Shown piece by piece: positions 1 through 12,700 of a DNA stretch of 64,000 nucleotides; the stretch's first letter is position 1, and each line of letters starts with the position of its first letter. The notes beneath the pieces are model-generated. The model searched no databases. It saw only the letters and a list, made by a program, of their open reading frames with translations, and was not told the DNA's origin. The DNA comes from Blumeriella jaapii (taxonomy: Eukaryota; Ascomycota; Leotiomycetes; Helotiales; Drepanopezizaceae), in NCBI GenBank assembly GCA_009599575.1, contig VWND01000015.1, positions 992,001 through 1,056,000 of the forward strand. Reading direction: 5' to 3'. The position numbers and the translations under genes were made by a program.

Positions 1-1159
1 CTACTCCAGGGAGGGGATCTCCTCTCGTCCAGACAGCGTTCCCCACGCGAACTGATGGCTAGCAAGTTTTTAACGCAGCGGCTCAAAACACACATTGCGG
101 AATGCTAACCGGCCATGGATGTTATACCTCTCTATCTTCCTACGAACGCAGCACTAGTATGGTAAGAAGTAAACAACATGTGTGAGCTACTCCCAATTGT
201 GTCGTCTCTCCCCTACTTACAATGAATTTTAGTGTAAAAAAGACCAAGAAGATGCCCAGGCCACCCAAGCATCATCGTTTGATTCTCACAGATACTTCTG
301 ATACCCCCCTTGAGTATCGTCGCCTTCCTGAATAGATTGACATGCCAAGAAGCGACAAGCCACGATTCCAGTGGCGTAAAGATAAGCATGATTCCGAAAA
401 GCTTGGTGCTTTTGACACTTTCTGGAAGCTGAAACCTACCAAATGAAGGAGATTTTGGCGAGATCAAGTCTTGTATGGAACTAGGACTCGATGAAAATGA
501 TACACAGATCTCACGCCGCGCTTCTAGGAAGTATTTCCCGCGGACTTTGGTGTCACGTTTCAGTCTTCTGATATCAGGGATTTCTATTCATTATGCACAG
601 TGAGTTCGAGCAAAAATAAGACCACTTTTCGGTATGCTCCTCTGAAAGTAAGAATACGGATGTAACGGCTCTTCAAGACCGCCGCGTCAACCCCACGAGA
701 GTAATGACCTTCATACAACATCTGATTCGTGCGGCTCTACTATCCATCCCACTCTCGGCCTTTGAGTTTAGGTCAAGCCTTTGCCTTGAAGATGACAGTG
801 AGGGAATATTACAATCCCGCGATCTTGGCTAAAGTCGATGAACATTGACACGAGTAGACCGATCCGAGAGCGACGTGCTTGGCATCTGTCAACGATGAAC
901 CCCACAACAAGCGCCAGTGTGCAGTTTTTGCACTCGATGGAGACGAGATGGCCGCAGGAGGAGGTGCATGGGCAAGAAACCTTGGACTGACCCTGGCGCA
1001 AAATGAAAAGAATGAAGAGGTTACGTGGAGGTCGTTGCCGCAGAGAAGCTATTGATCATTCTGGCGCTGGTACGTTTGTCGGAGCCTTTGTCCGGACCGC
1101 ATTGCTGATCGAAATTTCCTCCGGGACTCTTTGGGTGAAGGCTATTGGTACGTTCGTGG
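1..1159. other. Intergenic or decayed DNA, no gene recognised
   Basis: No reading frame here gives a recognisable protein. The short frames on both strands lack domain motifs. The last 100 bases may hold the decayed N-terminus of the transporter relict that follows, but I cannot align them. Composition is ordinary and there is no heavy RIP as seen to the right of 20.6 kb. Confidence 0.5.
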
Positions 1160-2660
1160 CAGACTTATGTGTTTTGCTCAACTCAAATTCTTCAACGGAA
1201 TTTTCCCCGACTCGGTGATTGCAGCTCAAGCAGGGCTGCTGGCTAGTAGTAGCCTTAGTAGAGCGCAATTATTGAACGCAAAATCTGGGGATGTATCGTG
1301 GACTGGGACAGAAGATGCAGAAAGTTGGTGTTGCTGATTGGGTTGTTTGGCAGCGGTAAGTTGGAATCATGATGTTGGAGCTCTGTCGTGTTTGGTTTCT
1401 CGGTAAGCTTCTCGCAAGCGATGCTGTTTCGGGCAATGAGCATAGTGCTGGAATACCGGAGCAATGAGAACCAGAGTATCGGAGATCGTACCAAAAGGGA
1501 AAATGTGCCTATTCGCTCTGTGAACAGCAGAATTTAGCCTCACTCTAACCTACCCCATTTGTCATCCCTCAAGCAGCGGGAGAAATCCACAACATGTATA
1601 CCTGCCATGCAACCTGATACCAGTCGATGCAAGGGCAATTCTACTCTCTACGAGGTTGTGTCACAGCTGGCCCTGTCCTGGGTGGGATCCTGGCAAGTCC
1701 TGAATTTTCGGGTACGTCAATCTCTTCGTTCAATATCGCACACGGAACATTGTGAGTGCCTTCCTCATCCTATGTGCGAAATCAGGGTTGTCCGTCGGGT
1801 GATGAGACAGCGGTTCTTGATTTGGTTCCCGCTACACCGACTTTACCATCGAGGCTGAAGACAGTTCCGAGATGGAGACACAAGTTCCCGTTCTGGCGCA
1901 TGTTGACACACAACGTGGTTTGTACGCTGGTGGTGCATCGGAAGTCCCTGCGAAGTCGTCGTGATTAGTACTTTTCCTCATAGTCGAATTATACATACAG
2001 AGCAGTTGTTTGTTCTCATGTTACCTGAAGCACTTTTGGCAACGCACCTTGGCACATTCCAACACTCTTTGCTTCGTCTACCAAAGTACGCTTGTTTCGG
2101 ACTCCCAAACCTGCCTTCCTATCATTGTCTTTCCCCATGGAGATTCTCCCCCGGGCTCGGAAGATGTCAGACTAGCAATCTCAATGCTAGGCCTCATTGG
2201 TATCACCATCCCGCCCTTGATATACCCAATCATCAACGCCAAGCTAGAAGATGTAAGAAGCTGGCGCGTCTTTCTCCTGCTGTTGCTCGATTGCCTACAA
2301 ACTCGTACCATTCCCTTGTTATCGTGCCGTCAGAGTCTCGATCTCCTGCCGAGTGGGATTGGACTCTTGGTCTGGCTGTGCCTTTGCTCGATGCTATTCA
2401 TGCAAGTGACTGGAAGAACTTCCGCTAGGTCCGCTATGACTACATTGGTGAACAATGCTTCAGCCCATCCATCGGCGTTGGGGATCATGCACAGGATTGG
2501 GCAATCCTTGTCCTCTGCTGGTGTATTGGGCCGACATTGCGCGGGATGGGATATGGACTGGGCCTAAGACACGGGATAGTTGGAGAGGGGAGGTCCGCTG
2601 AATTCTTAGTTGTTGTTTTTACTGGACGTATTGCCAGCAATTGGGTGAAAGAGGAGACGG
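1160..2660 (+). pseudogene. Decayed major facilitator superfamily transporter
   Basis: Pieces of one fungal MFS drug-transporter-like protein appear in order but in changing frames. A pre-TM2 segment with FPDSVIAAQAGLLAS (near 1,198-1,242) is followed by the loop 2-3 motif region KIWGCIVDWDRRCRKLVLL (near 1,280-1,336), then FGFSVSFSQAMLFR (near 1,391-1,432). The TM5 motif GPVLGGILASPEFS lies near 1,668-1,709 and VSAFLILC near 1,753-1,776. The C-terminal half covers 1,965-2,570, with SWRVFLLLL and an end segment carrying VNNASAHPSALGIMHRIGQS. An intact member would be about 500 residues. Frameshifts and stops separate nearly every block, so no product is expected. Such exporters often sit beside secondary-metabolite genes, so it may once have belonged with the PKS 4 kb away; that link is inference. 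The exact ends are uncertain. Confidence 0.8.
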
Positions 2661-5600
2661 ATAAGCCAGATTGTCCAGACGGAACGACACCCGAGCGTAG
2701 TCTCGTATGAAGCACAGTATAGGAGGGCGCATCATGTTGTGGCTTGATCACTTGGATGATAGATTTTGAAATTCCATGATCCATTCTCTTCAAAATTTCA
2801 CTACCGTCGTCAGAACGCAAAGTATATTCTGATCACATCTATAGTGTCTCGATTCAAATGTCACCACTAGTTGAATTAGCAGCCTCCAATCTGATTTACG
2901 GCGCTGATACGCATCCTCCCCAGTAATATTACGTAGAACACTTGCTTCGACTCGAGTCATTTCCAACTCCGGCGCCTATTCTACATCTCCAAAGTGCCTC
3001 TGCTGAGCCTTTTACCACCACCGGCACACCGTCATTCGCGACCCGCGCAAGATTTGCAATGCATTATGCATCGAGCGGTAGGCATGTGGCTTCCGCCCAC
3101 CCAAAGAAAAAAAGTTGTCGAGCCGCCGAAGGAGAGATGGAGAACATGTTCGCTGTCGTGTGTGACGGGCATTTTGGTTGGCTAACTGTCACTCCTGTCG
3201 TGACCTTATATGCAGCCACCAATGACTCGAGTCACCGACGTGCAGCTATGGTAGCTATCGCCACGGATCCATTTCGCATCTAAGGCAAGGGAGCGGGAAA
3301 TTCCAGAGAATAATTGGTTTTCAAATTTCAGTCGAACGCGATGTAGCAACTAAGAAAGACAATGGAAGGAATTACGTGAAAGAGAAGTTTGAGATGATCA
3401 ATCTTCAACTGCGCATTGCCCTTCGTGCGATCTCATAAGCTACTTCTTTAGTCACTTTTTTTTTGGAACAGAAACATTTTCACGCTGCAGAAATTTACCG
3501 GAGACGTTAACGTTGTTAATTTAGCCTTCTGTCAAAAAGGCTTTAATAATGCTGTTGTGTGGGAACTGAGACAAGGCAATTGTCGTACGACAGTAACACC
3601 AGACAGGACCCGAATAGACATCTGACAACGGCTGAGGAACTTTGACACGTGTGCGAGCAGGGAATTTTCGAGCCTTTGCCCTTGCTAGGCTGAAACGTTA
3701 ATTATCGTAGGCAGCGTCTGAGAAATCAGCAGTGTTCAAGAAACGGGAGTTAAGCCTGTCGAAAATCACTTGAGATCACAACCTATATCCTTTTCAAAAG
3801 CTCCTAAGTATGCGAAATTCTTGAGAGTCAAGGCTGATGGAATCAATCTAGAACACATGTTCACGTAAAAGCGAACTAGCATTAGATTTAACTAAGCTGA
3901 ACTTTGTAGAAGCATGCATTTCATGCCGCTCAGTTAGGACCCTTCGATGTCCTTGTCTCCGGCTATCTCACATTTGATTGGAGTCGGAGACGGGGGTACT
4001 TAGATCAAGATCTGGGGTAGTCTTGAGTCTTGCAGAAGTCTATTTTATGCTCAGCCAAGTCTGGATCCCCAAAGATTTCATGGCCTGTTAGCCGTCGCAT
4101 GGGCCGAGAGTAGACTTTGAGATTGCCGGTTGGTCTGATTCATCCCTCCACTCTCGGCTTGTTTCCACCGCTAAAACTGTTTCTGCAACCAGAGGGGGAG
4201 CTCTACTCTCTCCAAGTTGATGGTCCCTGCCTAATATCGTTCGTCATCATATCTGTAGCCGCGTAAATCGGATTCCAAATCTGGAATTCAAAGGACACTC
4301 AGCCAGCCACTCAAAAATTTGCGATCTAAGTTCCAGTCCAAATCGATTGGCAGGTGTGGGTCTAGATACTCCGCAAAACGGTTCACTCATGCATGAACTG
4401 TTGACTTCTGACTTTCAGACAGTACATAGTAATACTCCGCACTCGAAGGACTAAACTCGATTCATTCAGCTATTCTTAGTTGACAAGCGTGCAGCTGGGA
4501 AGGCGCACAAGAGATTGGCAAGTTCATTCGCCCTTATCAGGTGTAACGTTTCTGGTATTCTATTTTCACCGCTAGTTTGGACTTTAACATCCTTACAGAG
4601 TACAGCTAAATCGAGGATGCGAGATGCAATGTCTGCGCCTCAAGCTGTCGTCGATCGCCCCAGTGGGGTATAGCAAAATCCTTGATTGCGTCTTCAAAAG
4701 ACGCGAGGCGGTTCGACGTAGACTTGAACTTATCTTGAAGCTTTCGCAACCTCGCGACACTCGGGTATTGTTCACCGGATATCAATTAGTCTCTGTGAAG
4801 TATTGAGAGATCTAAAATCTTCAGATCCGATTTCGTTCTCTCTCGAAAACCCAAGTTTGATGACGTGAGTTTGAAATATCTTAGAGTCACGTCGGGTAAA
4901 GCTTCAGACGGTTTAAGGCAACATCCACTAAACGCAGAGTTTGAGACAGAAGATACCCCCCGCAGCTCCACCATGGGGAAAATGGTCTAGGAGATGCTAG
5001 CGTACTGGCACCAAGAGGCTTAGCGAGAGTTTAAACCAGCGAAACGTCTTGTTAAACTCTTGAGATACGAAACAGCAAGCGATAAGTGAACTGAATAGCT
5101 TGAATTAGGTTGAACTGTTTTCCAAGTCGCTTTCGCTAGTTCAAGAGAGTCACTGCCATGACTCGAGATTCACATCTCGAATCGTCAAGATTCGTGATTT
5201 GAATTCCACAACCACCCGACCTGGACTCTTGAGATAGAAGTCTACTCAGAGCTTCACCTATGTCATACTTCATACTTGCACTGATATGCAACCGCGCTCC
5301 TTCTTGCAGTGGGGGTACGTCTACCAAAGATGCGCCAAGTACCGCCATGCACTTCGTCCACCAATTGCACCAGACGGGCACCTGCATCTGCATCTGCGCT
5401 TCCGAAGTCCGACCTTGCGAAAACAGCCTCCCAGTACAAGTGTCAAGAGATCTCGAGAAGATGGGTCTACCTCTGGCATAAGCACACCTTCTCCATGCCC
5501 GTTGTCGCGTATGTCATACCCGTTCCTGCTGCAGTACAGGGCAAGGATCAAAAGCAAACGAACTGAAGCAGCTGGCGCGTCCCGACCATCACTTGCCATG

Positions 5601-6702
5601 ACGGCCCTCAGTCCACGAGCAAGAGCCCATCCTTTCCTATTTCTATCTTCAGATTCTGCATTCGGGTCAGGTGTGCCCTCTAGTATGCAAATCCTCATTA
5701 TTTTCGGCACCACACAACTACACCGGAAGCCAACAGCCGCTCGAGAACCCGCTGCAGAGTCGTTCAGCTGCATGTACGCCGTGCAGCTTTCTACTGCGGA
5801 GCGGGTCGGGCCTAGTAGAGGTTTCGCTGTCAAAGACCACCTTAGAGCATGAGATTAGTCTGGGCTGCAGATGCTGACCAGGACGGTCACCCTGATGGCG
5901 ACACGAACATGCCCTAACGCAATGTTGTCCGATTATTGCTCCGTGAAATTCTGTAACCATCCTCGTTAAGTAACGCGTTCTCTGTCCATCTTTGCTCTAC
6001 TCGGGCTGGCTGAATGTTGCTTTCCCCAGTGGAAGAACGACCGTCTTTGGCGGAATCTGGACTCTCTAGAGTCTACCCTCTTCCAATCCGGCCGAGTGCG
6101 AAGGCTGTTCTGATGATGTCTTTGACTACGATGGGGTGACATCGGTCCGTTTTCTCATGTATCTGGCGAAAACTGGAGAGGGAAGGGTCCGTTAGACAAG
6201 CCAGGGCGTAATCTAGTTTTGAGCTGACGGTGAATCTCGGCGGCTTTCCACCCATCTGAAGCTGTCGGTACGGGCTCTGCTTTTGGGCCCTGGTGTTCTG
6301 AGTTCATGCACGAAGTACCAAGGTCGACGCAGGCCCTGTGGCAGCTTCCTCATGGGGCTAAAAGCTCACCCTTGAATGGTTACAAGCTCTTGCAAGACGA
6401 TCTTGGGAAGCCCGGTGACACGGATCGGAAGTTCAGTAGTGAAGGTAGTCAGCGTACCATCCATCCACTTCGGTGACATTGACTTTCGCTTTGGCTCTTC
6501 GACCGTCCAATATGGAATTTTTAAAACCAGCAAAGTCCTCAAGCTCTCTCATTCACTTTCTGCGTTGGAGTGAATCTTATGTCTTGTGCTATCTCCCTTT
6601 GTGGATCGACTGTCCACTCTACTACGTTCCCGAACCACTTCGAATTTCTATCTCTCTTGTTGATGCTGGGAGTACAATCTGATCACAAATCAATGGCATG
6701 CT
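2661..6702. other. Long gene-poor interval upstream of the PKS
   Basis: About 4 kb without a gene I can support. Open frames up to 188 codons exist on both strands around 5,286-5,852 but overlap each other and show no domain. A 9-bp inverted repeat (GCCGAGAGT at 4,103-4,111 and ACTCTCGGC at 4,150-4,158) is visible, and the second arm also occurs at 751-759. The last few hundred bases should contain the PKS promoter; I see no unambiguous TATA box there. Confidence 0.5.
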
Positions 6703-9700
6703 ATGGCCTACATCAACGAACCCATCGCCGTTGTCGGTATAGGATGTCGTTTTCCGGGGGAGTCAACATCGCCGGCAAAGCTCTGGGAGCTCCTAAGTCA
6801 GCCTAGAGACCTCTCTATTGCCATACCATCAGACAGGTTCAATCTGAATGGCTTCTATCACCCCGATGGCTCTCACCACGGTACTTCGAATGTTCAGAAA
6901 TCATATTTTCTATCAGAGGATGTTCGCAAATTCGATGCCAAGTTTTTCAACATATCAACCACGGAAGCAGAGTCCATGGACCCACAGCAACGACAGTTGT
7001 TGGAAGTTGTCTATGAGGCTATGGAGTCTGCGAATCTCACTATGGAAGACATGAGAGGAACATCGACCGCAGTCTACGTGGGGCTAATGTGCGATGACTA
7101 CTCCGGTCTTATTTTCGCTGACATGGATACCTTGCCAATATATGGGGCCACTGGGGCCGCTCGCAGCATCTTGTCAAATCGAGTATCATACTTCTTTGAC
7201 TGGACAGGACCATCGATGACTATTGACAGTGCATGCTCATCCAGTCTTGTCGCTGTACACCATGCTGTTCAGCAATTGAGGACTGGCGAATGCAAGGTCG
7301 CTCTTGCGGCTGGAGCCAATCTCATCCTTAGTGCTAGGATGTTCGTTGCCGAGAGTAAGCTGAAGATGCTTTCTCCAAACGGACACTCTCGAATGTGGGA
7401 TGCCAAAGGCGATGGATATGCCCGCGGGGAGGGTATCGCGGCTGTCATGATGAAGCGTCTTAGTGATGCTATTGCGGATGGGGACCATATCGAATGTGTC
7501 ATCCGGGAGACAGGTGTGAACCAAGGAGGGAGATCGACAGGACTTACGGTACCTAACCCGAATGCTCAGGTCAACTTGGTCCGTTCAACGTACGCCAAAG
7601 CTGGGCTCGATCTTGATCGGCCAGAGGATCGACCTCAATATTTTCAGGCGCACGGAACCGGAACGAAGGTCGGAGACTTGAACGAGGCAACGGCAATACA
7701 CAATATCTTCTTCGACAAGTCCCAAGACCTCAATAAGGACAGACTATTTGTTGGCAGCATTAAGACGGTGATTGGGCATTCTGAAGGTGCCGCTGGAATC
7801 GCCGGGATGCTTGAGGCTTGCCTTGCTGTAGGTTCTTTTACCACATACTTCATCTGTGGTTTGGCGACTTTGGTCTTCATTTCTTGGACGAGAATTGAAA
7901 CACGTAACTAATTCCCATTTTGTAGGTCAAAAATGGAATGATTCCACCTAACCTCCACTTCGACACACTGAACCCGGCTCTGGAGCCTTTCATTCGCAAC
8001 CTCGAAGTCCCGACCACGCTTCAGCCGTGGCCAGCCCACGCTGGAAATGTGCGAAGAGCCAGCATCAACAGGTAAGTCCTTCTGTTGCCTTTCTAACACA
8101 CTCTTGTTAATCAAACTCTAGCTTTGGATTTGGTGGCACAAATGCGCACGTAATCCTGGAAAGAGCTCCCGAACCAGAAAATTCTCTTCAAATTGCATCG
8201 ATACCAGTCGTTATTCTTCCATTTGTCTTCTCTGCCGCCTGTGAAGGTTCTTTGACTCTCATGCTCTCCAACTATTCTCGATTTCTCGGCGCCAATCCAA
8301 CTACGGATTTACACAGCTTGGCCTGGACACTTCTCTGCCGGCGATCAGTCTTCCCGCACAAGGTCTCATTTTCTGCCCAAACAGCATCCGAACTACGTTC
8401 CAAACTGGACGCCGAAATTCAGCAGCGAGCTACTGGAGGTGGTACGTCGATATCCTCGCGACTTCCTACCAGAGCTAAGCGAATTCTTGGCGTGTTTACT
8501 GGTCAAGGCGCCCAATGGCCCGCGATGGGATGGGACCTGATTTCATCATCTTCCAACGCGAAAACAACGCTGCAAAAGCTCGAAGATATTTTGGCGACTC
8601 TCCCTGTTGGGCATCGGCCGGCCTGGTCCTTGACAGCCGAACTATCTGCACCAACGTCATCATCTCGAGTAGCAGAAGCTGTTGTCTCGCAGCCGCTGTG
8701 CACCGCAATTCAGATCATCTTGGTCGACCATCTCAGGGCTTCCGGAATAAACTTCGCTGGGGTGGTCGGTCACTCGTCTGGCGAGATAGGTGCCGCCTAC
8801 GCAGCAGGCTACATATCGGCCGACGCGGCGATCAAGATTGCTTATTATCGAGGCTTTTATGCGAAGCTTGCTGGAGCCGGGGTCCCTGGGGCCATGATCG
8901 CCGTTGGGACTTCAAGGGATGAAGCTGTTGACTTTTGCGACCGTCCAGAGTTCAGGGGCAGGATCAACGTCGCAGCCAGCAACTCGTCCTCAAGCGTCAC
9001 GCTCTCTGGAGACGCAGATGCGATCACCGAAGCGAAGCTCTATTTCGAGAGCAGGGGAGTTTTCGCAAGAGTCCTAAAGGTTGACACCGCATACCATTCT
9101 CACCACATGGCTTCATGTTCATCCCAGTACCTTCAAGCTCTGGAAGACTGCAGCATTGAGATTTTGCCAAGGCCGGCTGATGCATGTCTCTGGTTCTCAA
9201 GTGTTAACGAAGGATGTATAATGGATGCCGAGGAATCGCTGACAGGAGTCTATTGGATGGAAAACATGCTCAACACAGTTTTGTTCTCCCAGGCCCTCAG
9301 CAGCTCCGTTACGACGGGCACATACGACTTCGCGATAGAAGTTGGCCCCCATCCAGCGCTACAGGGGCCTGCGCTACAAACACTACAAGAAGCTACCGCC
9401 AGCAAGAAAAACATTCCATACGCTTCTCTACTCAGCCGTGGCAAGTCTGGCGTCGAGACCTTTGCAGCGGCCTTGGGCTCCTTGTGGATGCATTTTGGCA
9501 CGAAGTCTTTCGACGCCGCTGCATACGAGCGGCTTTTCCACGATAAGACTTCCCATTCTCCGCTCCAAGGTCTTCCTTCATATCCGTGGGATCACGAACG
9601 TTCACTATGGTATGAGTCGCGTGGTTCCAGAGCAACTCGCTTGCGCCCAGACCCGCCTCACGAGCTTCTAGGCATCACGACTAGTGATCAAGCCGAAGGA

Positions 9701-12700
9701 GAATTCAGATGGCGGAACTATTTGAAGCTGAGCGAGATTCCATGGCTCAGCGGCCATCGGATCCAAGGCCAGACGATCTTCCCTGCCGCAGGATATCTTG
9801 TCATGATGCTTGAGGCTTCTAAAAGCGCAGCACGTGACGAGGACTTCAGCCTGATCGAGATCCGGGACTTCCAAATTGTTCAAGCAATTACTATCAACGA
9901 CGACGATGCTGGCGTCGAGGTGGTCTCGCAGGTCACTAAGACCGTTACCAATGAGAAGAGAGGAGTTCTCTCGGCAGATTTCACCTGCCATGCTTGCTTG
10001 AATCGAGACACTGGATCGTTAGTCCTCGTGAGCTCGGGAAAACTCATCTTGCACATCGGAGCTCCATCAGAGGACATACTTCCAAGCAGGAGCCCTGCGA
10101 TGATCAACGACCTGCGTGAAGTCGATACCGATGCCTTCTACGGCGCCCTTGCCACAGTTGGCTATGAGTACACCGGACCATTCCGTGGAATTGCCTTCCT
10201 GGAGCAGAAGCTAGACTTGTGCACCGGAATCATCACGGAGTCGAGCTCTAGTACCACGGAGTCTTCGATGATGATGCATCCAGGGACTTTGGACTCTGCC
10301 ATACAGACGTTGTTCGCCTGTTTAGGCACACCCGGCGACGGAAGCCTGTGGTCATTACATGTTCCTGTCGCGATTCGCAGCATCAGAGTCAATCCCGCTA
10401 CATGCGCGGCGACGACTAACCAAGGACCGAGTCAAATGAAAGAGTTCCTCTTCGATGCTGCTCTGGCGGACAGTGGTTCCGACGCCCTTTGTGGCGATGT
10501 CACGCTTTACGATATCGAAACCCAAAATGCCATTTGCCAAGTTGAAGGGATCGAAGTCAAGCCTCTGACGCCCGCCACGGCGGCCGACGACCGCTTGCTA
10601 TTCCACGAGCTGGTCTGGAGCACGGCCGAGCCAGACGCAGCGCTGGTGTACCGGAAGTCTGGATTCTCAGGCGCCGAGATTCAGAAAGCTGAGACGCTGG
10701 AGATGATCTGTCTCTACTATCTGAAGCAATTGCTAGATCGGACCACCGCAGAGGAAAGAGAAGAGACGAACTGGCACGGAAAGCGAATTCTTGATTTTGC
10801 GGCTCATGTTGTGGGGGAGACTCGGGCCGGGAGACATGCTTCTTGTAGAAAGGAGTGGCTGGAAACACCTGGCAAGATATCCAGGTTCATGCTGATCGGT
10901 GTGTTGACTTCCGCTTTGAGATTCTTTTACCGCGATGTTAACTGTGTTCAGGTATGAAAAAGACGTCGATTGCAAGATTTTGCACGTTGTTGGCACGAAG
11001 TTGATCCCGTTCATCCGGGACGAGTCGTCCATCCTAGAACACATGAGACAGGGCGGGCTCCTGGATCTGTACTACCAGAACTCGGAATTGATGGAGTACA
11101 ATCGATACGCTGGACTGATTGCAGCGCAGATCACATTTAGATATCCTCTGGTCAAGATTCTCGAAATCGGTTAGTCCACCTTCATCTCTTGATATGCAAT
11201 ACTTACATAACTTAGGTGGTGGGACAGGCGGAGTAACCAGATCCATCTTGAAGCACATCGACAACCACTACTCTTCATATACATTCACGGACATATCCGT
11301 CGGATTCTTCAAAGAAGCGCAGGAGGCATTCCAAGGCCACGGACGTATCTTGTACGAAGCCCTGGACATCGAACAGGACCCTGTCACGCAGGGATTTTCG
11401 AACAGCTCCTACGATCTCGTGATTGCCTCCAACGTCCTCCACGCAACCAAAGTGCTCGAGAATACCATGGCCAATGTACGCAAGCTGCTCAAGCCAGGTG
11501 GCAAGCTTTTGGTCCTCGAGGCCGTGGACAATGGCGCAGCTCGAGTAGGATTCAGCTTCTGTGGCGTCCCGGGCTGGTGGGCTGGCGCAGATGATGGACG
11601 GGACTTGACGCCTCTTCTGACGACCAGGCAATGGGACTCTTTGTTGCTGAAGACCGGGTTCTCGGGAATCGATACTGTCACACCAGGAACGGAATCGGTC
11701 CACCAGCCCGTTGCAGTCTTCGTGTCAACTGCTGTGGATGACCAGATTCGAAAGCTACAAAAGCCACTTGCCTATGTAGGATTGAAACCTCCAGTGGACC
11801 ACGTAGTCATTGTTGGTGGGAAGAGCGCTCTTACAAGGCAACTCGGTACAGACTTGAAGACGCTCTTAGGACCATGGGCCAACCACATTGAGACGCTCGA
11901 AACTCTCGAGGATGTCCACACACTGAACACAAGCTCCATGGTCCACGTTGTGAACCTCGCAGAGCTAGACAGCCCCATGTTTGCGAACATGACACCAGGC
12001 CGTCTAGAAGCCTTCAAAGAGCTTCTGAACATCTCCAAGAGCTTCCTCTGGGTCACAGCCGGCAGCAAATCCGAACGGCCATATTCAAACATGGCTCTCG
12101 GTATCGGACGAACCCTCGTTCACGAGATGCCGCATCTTCGCCTCCAGGTTCTAGATGCTGCTCAGGCCGAGGAGCTAAGGGCGTCTTTGCTGGCAGAAGC
12201 TTTCCTTCGTATCATTCAAGCCGAGAGGTGGGAGAATGATATCCACTCCCCAGTGAGAATGTGGTCGAATGAGCCTGAGTTGTGGCTCGAACACGGCCGA
12301 CTGCACATCACCCGAGTGATTCCTGAGCGAGCGGCCAACGATCGGCTCATGTCCAGCAGACGCCTTATCGAGGAAGAGGTTGCGACTGACGAAGCCATCG
12401 TGGAGGTCGTCCACACCGGCCATTCGTATGAGCTGCAACGACGTCTGCCCGAGGACATGAGCGTAGCCACCGGGGAACTTGTCTCGATCAACGTCACGCA
12501 CTCTACCTCAACCGTTGCGCCTCACCGCGGCGGAGCCTCTTTTTCTTATTCTCGGGGAGATGACAGGCACGAGGATAAAGCTCATCGCGCTCACTCGAGC
12601 GCTTGCGTCGACGGTCTTTACGCCAGCATCATGGACGCTGCCGTGGTCGGTAAGGGAGAGAGACGCAGTCTCGATGTTGATGGCCATCGCAACTGAGATG

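Noticed and set aside
768..1001. 77-codon minus-strand Cys-containing frame
   Set aside because: No recognisable motif, and it lies next to the plus-strand transporter relict.
5260..5570. Possible relict of a Zn2Cys6 regulator (Cys-rich stretch followed by STSVKRSREDGSTSGISTPSP-like sequence in another frame)
   Set aside because: The six cysteines cannot be placed in the right spacing in any frame combination, so a regulator is not supported.
5321..5833. 170-codon minus-strand frame
   Set aside because: No domain, overlaps an equally long plus-strand frame, and the composition is that of chance ORFs.
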